Assembly (NCBI RefSeq): GCF_001660485.1
Contig: NZ_CP013979.1
Coordinates: 3,286,001 to 3,350,000, forward strand
Direction of reading: 5' to 3'
Source of the DNA: Agromyces aureus
GTDB lineage: Bacteria > Actinomycetota > Actinomycetes > Actinomycetales > Microbacteriaceae
DNA: 64,000 nucleotides
Below the pieces are notes generated by a model. It saw only the letters and a program-made list of their open reading frames with translations, had not been told where the DNA came from and made no database searches. Position 1 is the stretch's first letter. The number at the start of each line of letters is the position of its first letter. Positions 24,793 through 34,049 of the stretch are shown here, piece after piece. The position numbers were made by a program, and so were the translations under genes.

Positions 24793-26967
24793 TCAGTCCA
24801 GGCGCTCGGCGTGCACGACGCGCGCGGTCTGCGGCCAGCGAGCAGGTGGGAGCAGTCCGACGGTGCCGAGCGCGAACCCGGATGCCTCCACGACGGTCAC
24901 GCCGCGGGCAGACGCGCCACCGCCCGAGACGAACCGATCGGATGCCGCGCTGCCGGGGTTCACGGCACGAACCGCATACCTCGCCCGGGCGTCGAGCCCT
25001 GGCAGCCGGAACGGGGGCGGATCCGCCACCGTCTCCTCGAGCTGCGCATAGACGAAGATCCCCTCGCTGCGATCGTCGGCGACGACGCCGGTCACGGCGA
25101 CGGCGTCGGGCAGGTCGTCCGCCCGATGCAGTCGACCGGTGTGCACGAGGCCACGGTGCTTGCGATAGAGGGCGATCCAGTCGCGCAGCCGGTCGCGCTC
25201 CTCGAGATTCGCGGAGGACAGATCCCACTCGATGCCGAGGTCGCCGAGGAACGCGGTGGCGACTCGGAAGTCGAGGTCGCTCACCCGCCCCGTCTGATGG
25301 TTGCGCGGCGCCGAGATGTGTGCGCCCAGCCAGGCCAGCGGAGCGAGTTGTGCCGTTCCGCGCTGGATGCGCTGGCGCGACAGCGCATCGGTGCCGTCGC
25401 TCGTCCAGACGCGCTCGACCCTGCTGAGCGAATCGAGGTCGATGCGCGCGCCGCCAGAGGCGCAGCCCTCCCACACGACGTCGGGGTGCGCGGCGCGCAG
25501 GCGGTCGAGCAGTGCCGCGTACCCCAGCGTGTGCGCGTGGATGCCGGTCGCTCCGTCGCGAACGCCGCTGCCGGCGTCGAAGAGCTGCCGGTTGTGGTCC
25601 CACTTCACGTAGTCGACGCCGTTCTCGGCGAGCACGGCCGAGATCTGCGAGAACAGATGGTCGTGCACCTCTGGCCTGGAGAGATCGAGCACCTCCTGCG
25701 ACCGCATCGGGGTCGGCACTCGCCCGCCCGTGGCAAGGATCCAGTCGGGATGCGCACGGTAGAGGTCGGAGTCGAGATTCACCATCTCGGGCTCGAGCCA
25801 CAGCCCGAATTCCATGCCGAGCTCGTGCACGAGATCGGAGAGCGGGCGGAGCCCGTCTGGTCCGAAGTGGTCGGAGACGACCCAGTCGCCGAGGCCCCGC
25901 GAGTCGTCGCGGCGCGAGCCGAACCATCCGTCGTCGAGCACGAACCGTTCGACGCCGACCTCCGCCGCGAGCCGTGCCAGGGCAAACAGGCGCTCGACGT
26001 CGTGGTCGTGGTACACCGCCTCCCAGACGTTGCTGGTCACGGCGCGCTCGTGCAGGGCATCCGGATGCCACGACCGCACGAGTGCGTGCGACTGGGCCGC
26101 GAGCCCGTCGAGGCCGTCATCGGCCGCGAAGGCGTAGACCCACGGCGTGGCGTACTCCTCGCCCGGCGCGAGCACCACCTCGCCCGGACCGAGCGCCTCG
26201 CCGCCGCCGACCGTGATGATGCCGGTGCGCTGGCGTTCGAGCACGTGCCGCACCTCGCCTGCGGCGGCGACGTGCACCCCGACGACCTGCCCGCGCGAGA
26301 ACCCGAACCCCTGTTCGCCCGCGATCAGCATCGTCGCCGAGTCCCACCCGGGCCGGCCCTCGGTGCTCTCGCGCACCCACGTGCCGTCGGCGATCGGCCG
26401 ACGTTGCGCCATGCGCTCGAGGGCCCACCGGCCGGTGAAGTCGAGCTGCTCGACCATCGTCACCGGTGCGGGCAGGGCGACCTCGAGCGCATCGACCACG
26501 TACCCGCCCGCGCCCGTGTTGCGGAGCGCATGACGCACGCGCACCCCTCCCCCGGCGACGCCCTCGAGCTCGGATCGCAGCGCGAGACCCGCCACCTCGT
26601 CGACCGCCTCGACGACCACGGCGCCGTGCTCGGCCGATGCGTCTGCGGTGACCGACACGGGCACGAACCGGCTCGACCAGTCGCGCCCCGCCGCGGGACC
26701 GCTCCCGTCGCCCAGCCGGTGGCCGCGAAGGCCACGCCGGCCGATCCACAGCTGCGAGGCCTCGCCGAGCAGTGGAACGGCGCGCCCGAAGATGTCGAAC
26801 GGGGTCGGGAATGCGGGCGGGTCGCCGACCAGCGCGGCGACGTCGGCCGCGTCCTCGGGCGAGAAGCCGCCCTCGGGGGCAGCGCCCAGCCAGGCGAGCG
26901 CGGGCAGACGGTCGGGTCGTTCGACGACCAGGAGCGCGGTGCGCGTTCCGATGACGTGGACGGACAT
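24793..26967 (-). CDS. Alpha-galactosidase, GH36
   Basis: 724 residues, the usual GH36 length. The N-terminal beta-supersandwich domain ends near residue 300; the TIM barrel carries RFVLDDGWFGSRRDDSRGLG, the nucleophile D457 in YVKWDHNR, the GCASGGARIDLDSL motif (about 501-514), and the acid/base D524 in WTSDGTD. It removes alpha-1,6-linked galactose (raffinose- or melibiose-type, or galactomannan side chains). No signal peptide, so it acts in the cytoplasm. It lies just after the MalG-type permease in the LacI-linked operon and before GH42. Confidence 0.95.
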   Translation of the reverse strand: MSVHVIGTRTALLVVERPDRLPALAWLGAAPEGGFSPEDAADVAALVGDPPAFPTPFDIFGRAVPLLGEASQLWIGRRGLRGHRLGDGSGPAAGRDWSSRFVPVSVTADASAEHGAVVVEAVDEVAGLALRSELEGVAGGGVRVRHALRNTGAGGYVVDALEVALPAPVTMVEQLDFTGRWALERMAQRRPIADGTWVRESTEGRPGWDSATMLIAGEQGFGFSRGQVVGVHVAAAGEVRHVLERQRTGIITVGGGEALGPGEVVLAPGEEYATPWVYAFAADDGLDGLAAQSHALVRSWHPDALHERAVTSNVWEAVYHDHDVERLFALARLAAEVGVERFVLDDGWFGSRRDDSRGLGDWVVSDHFGPDGLRPLSDLVHELGMEFGLWLEPEMVNLDSDLYRAHPDWILATGGRVPTPMRSQEVLDLSRPEVHDHLFSQISAVLAENGVDYVKWDHNRQLFDAGSGVRDGATGIHAHTLGYAALLDRLRAAHPDVVWEGCASGGARIDLDSLSRVERVWTSDGTDALSRQRIQRGTAQLAPLAWLGAHISAPRNHQTGRVSDLDFRVATAFLGDLGIEWDLSSANLEERDRLRDWIALYRKHRGLVHTGRLHRADDLPDAVAVTGVVADDRSEGIFVYAQLEETVADPPPFRLPGLDARARYAVRAVNPGSAASDRFVSGGGASARGVTVVEASGFALGTVGLLPPARWPQTARVVHAERLD

Positions 26968-27004
26968 GGGGGTTCGGGTTCCCTTTCGTGAGGTCGGTCG
27001 CCGG

Positions 27005-27940
27005 TCAGCCCTTGACCGACGACCCCATTGCCGAGGACATGAAATAGCGCTGACCGAAGAGGAAGACGATGATCACGGGCAGCATGTAGATGATCGCGCC
27101 GGCGGACTGCAACGGCACGAGCGGATTGCCGCGCGGGTCCGCGTACATCGACGTCGTCGCGACGGCGAGGGTCGTGTTGTCCATGTTGAGCAGCAGTGCG
27201 GGAGCGAGGTAGTCGCCCCAGGCGCCGGTGAACGACAGCAGGAACACGGTGAGCAGCGCGGGCCGGGCGAGCGGCAGGAACACGAGGAAGTACGACCGGA
27301 TCCATCCGGCGCCGTCCATGATCGCGGCATCCTCGAGCTCCCGGGGAACCGCCGAGAAGAACTGCCGGAACAGGAAGATGAAGAACGGCGCACCGGCCAG
27401 TCCCCAGAGCACCCACGGCCAGTACGTGCCGACGAGGCCGAGCCGCGCGAACAGCACGTACGTCGGGATGAGGGTCGCCATGGCCGGGATCATCATCGTC
27501 GAGACCACGAGCAGGAAGAGGGCGTTCTTGCCCGGCGCGCGGAGGCGTGCGAAGGCGAAGCCGACCGTCGCGCTGCTGAACGTCGTGAGCACGGCCGTCA
27601 TGATCGACAGGAACAGCGAGTTCGCTCCATAGGAGAGGTAGTCGACCTTCGTCACGGCATCGATGAAGTTCGACCACACGGGCGACGACAGATCGAGCAG
27701 ACCCGAGACGCCGTCGTTGAGCTGCTGCGGCGTCGCGAGCGCGGTCAGCACGATCCAGATGAACGGGATGCCGAAGATCGCGATCGCGATCACGATCATG
27801 ATGTAGATCCCGACCGAGGGTCGATCACCGGGCGACGAGCTCGTCCGTCGGCGCGCCTTCGGTGCGGGCGCCCTCAGGGCGAGCGTCGTGGTGGGCGGCG
27901 TCGTCGCCGTACCCATCGGACTCTCTGCGAGATGCGTCAT
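27005..27940 (-). CDS. CUT1 sugar ABC transporter permease (MalG type)
   Basis: 311 residues with six predicted membrane helices. A hydrophilic N-terminus (about 1-42) precedes 'SVGIYIMIVIAIAIFGIPFI'. The EAA-type loop reads EDAAIMDGAGWIRSYFLVFL. The end is QRYFMSSAMGSSVKG. The ATG overlaps the preceding permease stop (ATGA, 27937-27940). No ATPase gene in the operon. Confidence 0.92.
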   Translation of the reverse strand: MTHLAESPMGTATTPPTTTLALRAPAPKARRRTSSSPGDRPSVGIYIMIVIAIAIFGIPFIWIVLTALATPQQLNDGVSGLLDLSSPVWSNFIDAVTKVDYLSYGANSLFLSIMTAVLTTFSSATVGFAFARLRAPGKNALFLLVVSTMMIPAMATLIPTYVLFARLGLVGTYWPWVLWGLAGAPFFIFLFRQFFSAVPRELEDAAIMDGAGWIRSYFLVFLPLARPALLTVFLLSFTGAWGDYLAPALLLNMDNTTLAVATTSMYADPRGNPLVPLQSAGAIIYMLPVIIVFLFGQRYFMSSAMGSSVKG

Positions 27941-28926
27941 TTCTCGTCCTCTCGATCCTCGACGTCGTTCTGGTAGAACACGACCCGCCGGCTGACGCGC
28001 TGCATGATCACGGTGAAGAGCAGGATCACCACGAAGAAGACCCAGAGCATCGCCGAGCCGTAGCCGAAGCGGTTGTTGTAGAAGAACTCGTTGTAGACGT
28101 GGACCATGAACAGCGTCGTGCTCTCGGGCACCATGGCCGACGACAGCTTCCCTGAGGATTCAGCCAGCAGCATCGGCTGCACGAGCATCTGCAGCGTCGC
28201 GATGATGCCGGTGATCACCTGGAAGTACAGCACCGGGGAGATGAGCGGCACGACGACGCTCCGCAGCACCCGCAAGCGGCCGGCGCCGTCGAGGCGTGCG
28301 GCCTCGGTCAGCTCCTGCGGCACGTCCTGCAGCGCCGCGAGCGAGATGATCATGCCCCCGCCGAGGCCCCACAACGACATCACGATCAACGCGTAGATGA
28401 CGTAGGGGTCGGCGAGCCAGGTGACCTTCTGCCCGCCGAACACCTGCACGATTCCGTTGAGCAGGCCGGCGTCCTTGCTGAAGATGAGGCGCCACATGAT
28501 CGCCGTCGCGACGATCGGCACGACCGACGGCACGAAGAAGATGGCGCGCACGACCCCGCGGGCGCGGATGCGCTCATTGACCAGCAACGCCAGGAAGAGT
28601 CCGCCCGCGACGCTCAGGGGGACGACCACCGCCGTGTAGGCGACGGTTCGCATCATGCTCTCCCACACGGCGGGACTTGCGGTGAAGAGCTCGACATAAT
28701 TGCGGATGCCGATGAAGCGCCACTTCGCCGAGGCGCCGTCGTAGTTCGTGAAGCTGACGATCAACGCGTAGACCACCGGCGTGAGGGTCAGCAGGACGAA
28801 GCCCGCGATCCACGGCGAGGCGAACAGATAGAAGGTGCGGGCCCGGTAGCGACGCCACCCGCGAGTGCGGGCGGCGCCCGCGGCGGCGACGTTCGTCGCC
28901 GCCGCGGCCGCTGCCAAGGTACTCAT
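27937..28926 (-). CDS. CUT1 sugar ABC transporter permease (MalF type)
   Basis: 329 residues. An Ala-rich hydrophilic N-terminus (MSTLAAAAAATNVAAAGAAR) precedes the first helix 'FASPWIAGFVLLTLTPVVYA'. The EAA loop is TEAARLDGAGRLRVLRSVVV. The ATG at 28926 overlaps the binding-protein stop by four bases (ATGA), which fixes this start over longer open frames. It pairs with the adjacent MalG-type subunit. Confidence 0.92.
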   Translation of the reverse strand: MSTLAAAAAATNVAAAGAARTRGWRRYRARTFYLFASPWIAGFVLLTLTPVVYALIVSFTNYDGASAKWRFIGIRNYVELFTASPAVWESMMRTVAYTAVVVPLSVAGGLFLALLVNERIRARGVVRAIFFVPSVVPIVATAIMWRLIFSKDAGLLNGIVQVFGGQKVTWLADPYVIYALIVMSLWGLGGGMIISLAALQDVPQELTEAARLDGAGRLRVLRSVVVPLISPVLYFQVITGIIATLQMLVQPMLLAESSGKLSSAMVPESTTLFMVHVYNEFFYNNRFGYGSAMLWVFFVVILLFTVIMQRVSRRVVFYQNDVEDREDEK

Positions 28927-30236
28927 CCCAGCTGGTCCTTGCCCTGGGCGAGAAGGGTGTTCATCCGATCCTGAACCTCCTGGCCGATCTCCTTCGCCGT
29001 CTTCTCGCCGAGGATGCCCGACTGCACGCCCTTGTCGAGCTCGGGGTTCCACTGATCGATCGAGATGTACGGCGAGTCCTGAAGCGGGACCACGAACTCG
29101 ACCTCGGCCTTCGCAAGCTCCGCCGCCTGCTGCTGGTACGGCTGCTCGGTCGGCAGGTACTCCCACAGCGACTCGAGTGCGGGCAGGCCCCAGCCGCTCT
29201 TCGCACGGTCGATGGCCGGCTGTCCGCCGATGAAGTACTCCATCACTCGCCACGCCGCATCCTTGTCATCGGATGCCTCGGGGATCCAGGCTCCGACGCC
29301 GCCGTTGACCGCGCTGATGCGCTCGCCCCAGGTCGGCGCCGGCGCGAGCGATGCGGTCGCGGCCACGTTGGCCGCCTCTTCCGCGGTGAACTGGCCGGCG
29401 AACCAGTAGCCGTCCATGGATGCGGCCATCTCGCCGCCCGTGAACGCCGGTCCGTCCTGACCCGCGGCGAGCGGGTTGAGCGACGTCGGGCCGATGCCGA
29501 GCTTGCCGTAGTCGATCAGCCACTGGATCGCTCGGATCGCCTCGGGCGAGGTGAGGTTCGCCTCGGTGAGGTCCTCGCTGAAGATCTGCTCGCCCTGCTG
29601 CTCGACCATCTCCTGGAGAAGACCGCCGATGCCCCACTGCCATTCGATGCCGATGGGCAGCTCGATGCCGGCCGCCTTGAGCGCCTCGCCCTTGGTCAGG
29701 ATGTCGTCCCAGCTGGCGGGTTCGGTCGTGCTGAGCGGCTCGACGCCCGCCTGCGTGAACAGGGCCTCGTTCTGCCAGAAGGTCGTGTCGGGACTGAAGT
29801 CCTTCACCAGCCCGTAGAGGCTGCCCGAGCCGCGCTCGGTGCCGTTCCAGCGCCACAGGTCGTTCACCGGAAGGAGGTCGTCCTCCTTGATGACGTCGCT
29901 CTCGGCGATGTAGTCGTCGAGCGGCGTCGCGAGCTCCCGGGCGAAGAGGTTGGCGCTGGGCTTGCCGCGCACCAGGTCGGGCGGGTCGCCCGCCGTCATC
30001 ATGGCGTTCAGGCGGTTGGTGTCGAACTCGACGAAGTCGATCTTGATGTCGGGGTTGTCGGCCTCGAAGGCCTCGACCTGCTCCTTGGTGAACTCGCTCG
30101 TGGCGTACATGACGGTCACCGTGGTGACGCCCGGCGTGCCGGAGCCTCCAGCGGTGCAGCCGCTGAGCACGAGTGCTCCTGCGGCCGCGAGGGCTCCGGC
30201 GGCCAAGCCTGCGCGCAGACGGGTGGGGTTCGACAT
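28923..30236 (-). CDS. Sugar ABC transporter solute-binding lipoprotein
   Basis: 437 residues. The signal MSNPTRLRAGLAAGALAAAG ends in the lipobox LVLSGCTAG (lipidated Cys near 27). The rest is an SBP family 1 fold: 'MYATSEFTKEQVEAFEADNP', 'DKDAAWRVMEYFIGGQPAID'. The second of two adjacent ATGs (30236) was chosen because AAAGGACA is then correctly spaced. It is coupled to the permease by ATGA overlap and follows the GH35 gene by 53 nt, so it likely binds galactose-containing oligosaccharides. Confidence 0.92.
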   Translation of the reverse strand: MSNPTRLRAGLAAGALAAAGALVLSGCTAGGSGTPGVTTVTVMYATSEFTKEQVEAFEADNPDIKIDFVEFDTNRLNAMMTAGDPPDLVRGKPSANLFARELATPLDDYIAESDVIKEDDLLPVNDLWRWNGTERGSGSLYGLVKDFSPDTTFWQNEALFTQAGVEPLSTTEPASWDDILTKGEALKAAGIELPIGIEWQWGIGGLLQEMVEQQGEQIFSEDLTEANLTSPEAIRAIQWLIDYGKLGIGPTSLNPLAAGQDGPAFTGGEMAASMDGYWFAGQFTAEEAANVAATASLAPAPTWGERISAVNGGVGAWIPEASDDKDAAWRVMEYFIGGQPAIDRAKSGWGLPALESLWEYLPTEQPYQQQAAELAKAEVEFVVPLQDSPYISIDQWNPELDKGVQSGILGEKTAKEIGQEVQDRMNTLLAQGKDQLG

Positions 30237-30289
30237 CATTGTCCTTTCATGGGGATGTGTCTCGGATGAGGTGAGTGGGGCGATTCGGT

Positions 30290-32644
30290 TCATGACGGCG
30301 AGTGTTCGCGCCATCGGGCGGGCTCGACCAGGCGGATGCCGCGGACGGCGCCGATCGGAGCGTCGGATCGGTTCCGGGCCTCTTGGGCTGCGGGCGAGAC
30401 CCGAACGGGTGCGTCGGGGTGCAGTGCCAGCAGCTCCAGCACGACCTCGGTTGCGGGGGTTGCGCCGACGTCGCGGAGGTTCACGACGAAGTCGTGCCCC
30501 GTCCAGAACTGGTCGTAGACGACCACGCCGTCGACCAGCAACTGCAGGACGTCGCCCTCCCAGGTGACCTCGAGCTCGGCGTCCATCGCCTCCGCCTCGG
30601 CCGGAATCGGCACGACGATGCGTTCGGCGAGCGCGGCGCGCTGGTCGAGCGTGGGCGCCGACCAGATCTGGGTGTCGTCGAAGCGCCCGTACCCGAGCTC
30701 GGGCACGGTGGCGCCCGGACGAAGCGTTTCGAACGGCACGCTTCGCATGACGGAGAAGTTGTCGATGTCGATGTCGACCTCGACGAGCGCGCGCCGCTCG
30801 TCGTCATATCGGCGGATGTCGGTCGGGTGCGTCTCGACGCGACCGGCGATCGAGCCATCGCCCTTCGACCATGCTGCCCCGTCCGCGAGCACGAGCTGCC
30901 GATGCGGTGATTCGAACACCCAGACGCGAGCACCGTCTTCGGGCGAGAGCACCAGGACGTCGAGCGGCGTCTCCCCCACCGTCAGGTGCAAGACCTCGGA
31001 CTGCGTGGTGTCGACGGAGATCGTGCGCTCCTCGATTCGTGCCGCGTCCGACGAGGCCTCCAGTCGAGGTGCCTGCGCGAACCGGAGCTCGACGGGCACC
31101 CCGGCGTCCGCGACGAGCACGAGCGTGTCGCGTTCTTCGCCGGAGAGCACCGTGAGTGCGCTCGCCGTGGCCCATTCCAAGGTGATGTCGCGGACCTCGA
31201 GATTGATCGGCCAGTGTGCGAGGGTACCCGCCGGGATCCGCACCGGTTCGGCGGGGAACTCCACGATCCGGTCCTCGAGTTCGAGCACGAATCTGGTCGT
31301 CGGCGGATCGAGCGGCTCGTAGGGCTGGTGGGCGTTGATGAAGACGAATCCGCTGATGCCGTCGCTGCGCAACGCCCACCTGAGGGTGGTCGTGTCGCCG
31401 AGCGTCGGGGGCTTCTCGCTCGGGAGCGTCGACGGCATGGTCGCAAGCTGCTCACCGAAGGCGGCGAGGAAGGCGTGCTGGCGACGGAGGAGCGCATGGG
31501 CGTCACGGAGCCGACCGGTCGTGCTCACCGGCGCGTTGAAGTCGTAGTCGAAGGTGGGCATGTCGTTCGGGTATCCGGACTCGTGCGACTCCTGGAGTCC
31601 CGTGAGGCCTCGCGGGTTCACGCCGCCCACGTACATGTAGAACCCCTGCCACGCCGATCCGCTGCCGATCTTGGCGAGACCGACGGCCGCGACATCCGCT
31701 CCGCCGACCTTCGGACGCCGGTGGTAGGCGCCGGTCATGCCGCCGCCGAGTTCGCAGGTCGCCGGCGGGAACGTGGTCGACGGCGAGCGCCGGCCGCTGA
31801 GGGCGTGCGGGCCGCCGAGCTTCCACCGCACGTCGGCGCCGATGTTCGGGTCGTCCCAGAGGTGGGTGAAGAAGAACTGCTCGCGGAACGCAGCCGGCCA
31901 CCCGGCGTCCGGTGCGGCCCAGAACCCGTCGGGGTATCCGCCGTAGAGCGGGAAGACCTCGTCACCGGGGAGGGCTGCTTCACCCCAGCCGGTCGCCGTC
32001 CAGATCGGGGCGTGGAGGCCGGCGCGCTGCGCCATCGACTTGAGCGTCGCGATGTGAGCAGGCTGGTCGTAGAGTTCGTTCTCGATCTGGATCGCGATGA
32101 CCGGCCCCGGCATCCCGAGCACTCCTTCCAGATGCGTGCCGAGGTGGGAGAACCACGTCTCCACGAGGGCCAGGTACGCCGGGTCGTCGGTGCGGTGCAC
32201 GACGTCGGCCGCCTGCACCCAGTCCGGGAACCCGCCGTTCCGCACTTCGCCGTGCACCCACGGGCCGATACGGAGCACGACATCGAGGCCGACGTAGGCC
32301 GCGACGGTGATGAACGCGCGGATGTCGCGGTTGCCGTCGAAGCGCACCTCGCCCTCGACCTCCTCATGGTGGATCCACGGGATGTAGGCGGCGACCGAAG
32401 TGAGTCCGCCCGCCCGCATGAGCCGAAGCCGGTCGAGCCAACGATCGCGGGGGACCCTCGAGTAGTGCAGCTCCCCCGAGACCGGGATGAACGGGCGGCC
32501 GTCACGGAGGAGGAAGCGGTTGGTCACCCGGATACGCGCCGCGGAGCCTGGCTCGTTGCTCATCTCAGGGCGGGTGGCGTCGCTTGCCCACGGGGTGTGC
32601 CTGGCGAACACCGTGGCGACGGTGTCGGTCGGGGCGAGTGTCAT
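30290..32644 (-). CDS. Beta-galactosidase, GH35
   Basis: 784 residues. The N-terminal TIM barrel has the GH35 strand 'FLLRDGRPFIPVSGELHYSR', then VPRDRWLDRLRLMRAGGLTS and PWIHHEEVEGEVRFDGNRDI. The acid/base lies in VIAIQIENELYD (E190); the nucleophile is probably the glutamate of TCELGGGM. Beta-sandwich domains follow. The start ATG has AAGGAG at ideal spacing. No signal peptide, so it is cytoplasmic. First gene of the operon, directly downstream of a LacI-type operator and divergent from the LacI gene. The divergence from textbook GH35 active-site spacing may reflect a less studied subgroup. Confidence 0.9.
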   Translation of the reverse strand: MTLAPTDTVATVFARHTPWASDATRPEMSNEPGSAARIRVTNRFLLRDGRPFIPVSGELHYSRVPRDRWLDRLRLMRAGGLTSVAAYIPWIHHEEVEGEVRFDGNRDIRAFITVAAYVGLDVVLRIGPWVHGEVRNGGFPDWVQAADVVHRTDDPAYLALVETWFSHLGTHLEGVLGMPGPVIAIQIENELYDQPAHIATLKSMAQRAGLHAPIWTATGWGEAALPGDEVFPLYGGYPDGFWAAPDAGWPAAFREQFFFTHLWDDPNIGADVRWKLGGPHALSGRRSPSTTFPPATCELGGGMTGAYHRRPKVGGADVAAVGLAKIGSGSAWQGFYMYVGGVNPRGLTGLQESHESGYPNDMPTFDYDFNAPVSTTGRLRDAHALLRRQHAFLAAFGEQLATMPSTLPSEKPPTLGDTTTLRWALRSDGISGFVFINAHQPYEPLDPPTTRFVLELEDRIVEFPAEPVRIPAGTLAHWPINLEVRDITLEWATASALTVLSGEERDTLVLVADAGVPVELRFAQAPRLEASSDAARIEERTISVDTTQSEVLHLTVGETPLDVLVLSPEDGARVWVFESPHRQLVLADGAAWSKGDGSIAGRVETHPTDIRRYDDERRALVEVDIDIDNFSVMRSVPFETLRPGATVPELGYGRFDDTQIWSAPTLDQRAALAERIVVPIPAEAEAMDAELEVTWEGDVLQLLVDGVVVYDQFWTGHDFVVNLRDVGATPATEVVLELLALHPDAPVRVSPAAQEARNRSDAPIGAVRGIRLVEPARWREHSPS

Positions 32645-32680
32645 GAATCTCCTTCGATCCGGTCGATAGGAGCGATCGTG

Positions 32681-32700
32681 ACCTAAAATCGTTTGCAGGT
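32681..32700. promoter_or_regulatory. LacI-type operator upstream of GH35 operon
   Basis: ACCTAAAATCGTTTGCAGGT is centred on CG, the usual centre of LacI-family operators, with 7 of 10 positions symmetric and perfect outer arms (ACCT/AGGT). It is 37 nt upstream of the GH35 start and 142 nt before the divergent LacI start. Confidence 0.65.
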
Positions 32701-32842
32701 CAAGCAGCAGTTTCTTTCAGTTTCTCTAGATTTCGTGTCTGAGTTACGGGCAGAATGGCCCGAAATCGGTTTTGGCTTCCCACCAAGCCGCTGACTGAAC
32801 CCCACGCCGGCGCGCCGCTCCGGCGAAAGGAGAACTCGTACA

Positions 32843-33856
32843 ATGACAGGCATGCCCACCCAGCCCGCACCACCGGGGCGACGACCGACGATCGGCGAGG
32901 TCGCGCTGCTCGCCGGGGTGTCCCAAGGCACCGTCTCAAGGGCCCTCAACGGCAAGCGCTGGGTCAGCGACGAAACGCGAGAGGCCGTGGCCGAGGCCGT
33001 TCGCAAGACGGGCTACCGCCCGAACGCGCAGGCCAGAGGCTTGAAGCTGCGGCGTTCCGGCATCGTCGCGGTGCTGCTCGGCGAGCGCATCGACCGGCTG
33101 TTCGGCGATCCGAACTTCGCGGTGCTGCTCCGCGGCATCTCCGAGTCGCTCGCCGCCAGGGGCTCATCGATGGTGCTGCTCCTCGCCGGCGAAGAGCACG
33201 ACCGGGCACGGGCGCTCGAGCTCGCAGCCTCCGGCCAGGTCGACGGCGCGATCTTCGTGTCCTGGTACGACAGCGACGCCATCGTCGAGGCGCTCGACCG
33301 CATCGCGGTCCCGGTGGTGTTCTGCGGGAATCCGACCACGGTCCGCCCCGGCACCAGCTTCGTCTGCGCCGACGACTTCGCAGCGTCGGCGCGCATCGTC
33401 GAGCACCTGCGTTCGCGCGGCCGCTCGAGAATCGCGATGATCGCCCACTCGACGCCCGAACGCGTCGATGGCTATCTGCATGCGCTCGGCGACTTGGCCG
33501 ACCCCTCGATCGTCGAGCACGGCGACTACTCCCGTGAGAGCGGGTACGCGGCCATGCAGCGCCTCCTCTCGCAGGATCCGACCATCGATGCCGTCTTCGC
33601 GGGCAACGACCTGATGGCGGCCGGAGCGATCGATGCACTCAAGGACGCCGGCCGGCGGGTGCCGGAAGACGTCGCCGTCGGCGGCTTCGATGACAGCGCC
33701 GTGGCCACGCAGGTCGAGCCGGCACTGACGACCATCCACCAACCGTTCGACCGCATCAGCCGAGAGCTGACCCGCCTCCTCCTCGACCAGATCGATGGAC
33801 TGCCAGGAGCCCAGATCCGCATCGGATCCGAGCTCGTCGTGCGCGACTCCACCTGA
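32843..33856 (+). CDS. LacI-family transcriptional repressor
   Basis: 337 residues. The helix-turn-helix is 'TIGEVALLAGVSQGTVSRAL' (about 16-35) with NGKRWVSDETREAV and the hinge helix 'TGYRPNAQARGLKLRRSGIV'. The periplasmic-binding-protein-like effector core contains 'AVFAGNDLMAAGAIDALKDA' and VPEDVAVGGFDDSAVATQVE. AAAGGAG precedes the ATG. It is divergent from the GH35-ABC-GH36-GH42 operon with a LacI operator between, so it probably represses that operon until a galactoside is present. Confidence 0.92.
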   Translation: MTGMPTQPAPPGRRPTIGEVALLAGVSQGTVSRALNGKRWVSDETREAVAEAVRKTGYRPNAQARGLKLRRSGIVAVLLGERIDRLFGDPNFAVLLRGISESLAARGSSMVLLLAGEEHDRARALELAASGQVDGAIFVSWYDSDAIVEALDRIAVPVVFCGNPTTVRPGTSFVCADDFAASARIVEHLRSRGRSRIAMIAHSTPERVDGYLHALGDLADPSIVEHGDYSRESGYAAMQRLLSQDPTIDAVFAGNDLMAAGAIDALKDAGRRVPEDVAVGGFDDSAVATQVEPALTTIHQPFDRISRELTRLLLDQIDGLPGAQIRIGSELVVRDST

Positions 33857-33984
33857 GCGCCCTGGCTTCGCCGGCCCATCGGCGTCGCCTTCCGGGGTCG
33901 TGTGATCATCGCCGACCCGGGTGATCGAAGCCGAGTCTTTCGGCCTCTCATCGCCCTATGCTGTCGCGCCTGCAAAAGTTGCGC

Positions 33985-34004
33985 GTTCGAAATCATCTTT
34001 GAAC
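33985..34004. promoter_or_regulatory. Imperfect inverted repeat, candidate operator
   Basis: GTTCGAAATCATCTTTGAAC has perfect GTTC/GAAC arms and further symmetric AA/TT pairs. It lies 46 nt upstream of the beta-helix gene start. A related half, GTTCCAAA, follows at 34011-34018. Confidence 0.4.
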
Positions 34005-34049
34005 ATGGGGGTTCCAAAAGTGATCGATCCTCTGCTAGCTTCGCCGACC

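Noticed and set aside
24698..26071. Minus-strand frame reading through the (TCGGG) repeat into the GH36 region
   Set aside because: Out of frame with GH36, Arg-rich, and ends in PTRPD repeats produced by the pentamer.
27937..29253. Longer version of the MalF-type permease starting at 29253
   Set aside because: The extension overlaps the binding protein and is Arg/Pro-rich; the ATGA overlap at 28923-28926 gives the real start.
32760..32780. Second LacI-type operator around GCCCGAAATCGGTTTTGGC
   Set aside because: Only about half of the positions are symmetric; too weak to call beside the better site at 32681-32700.
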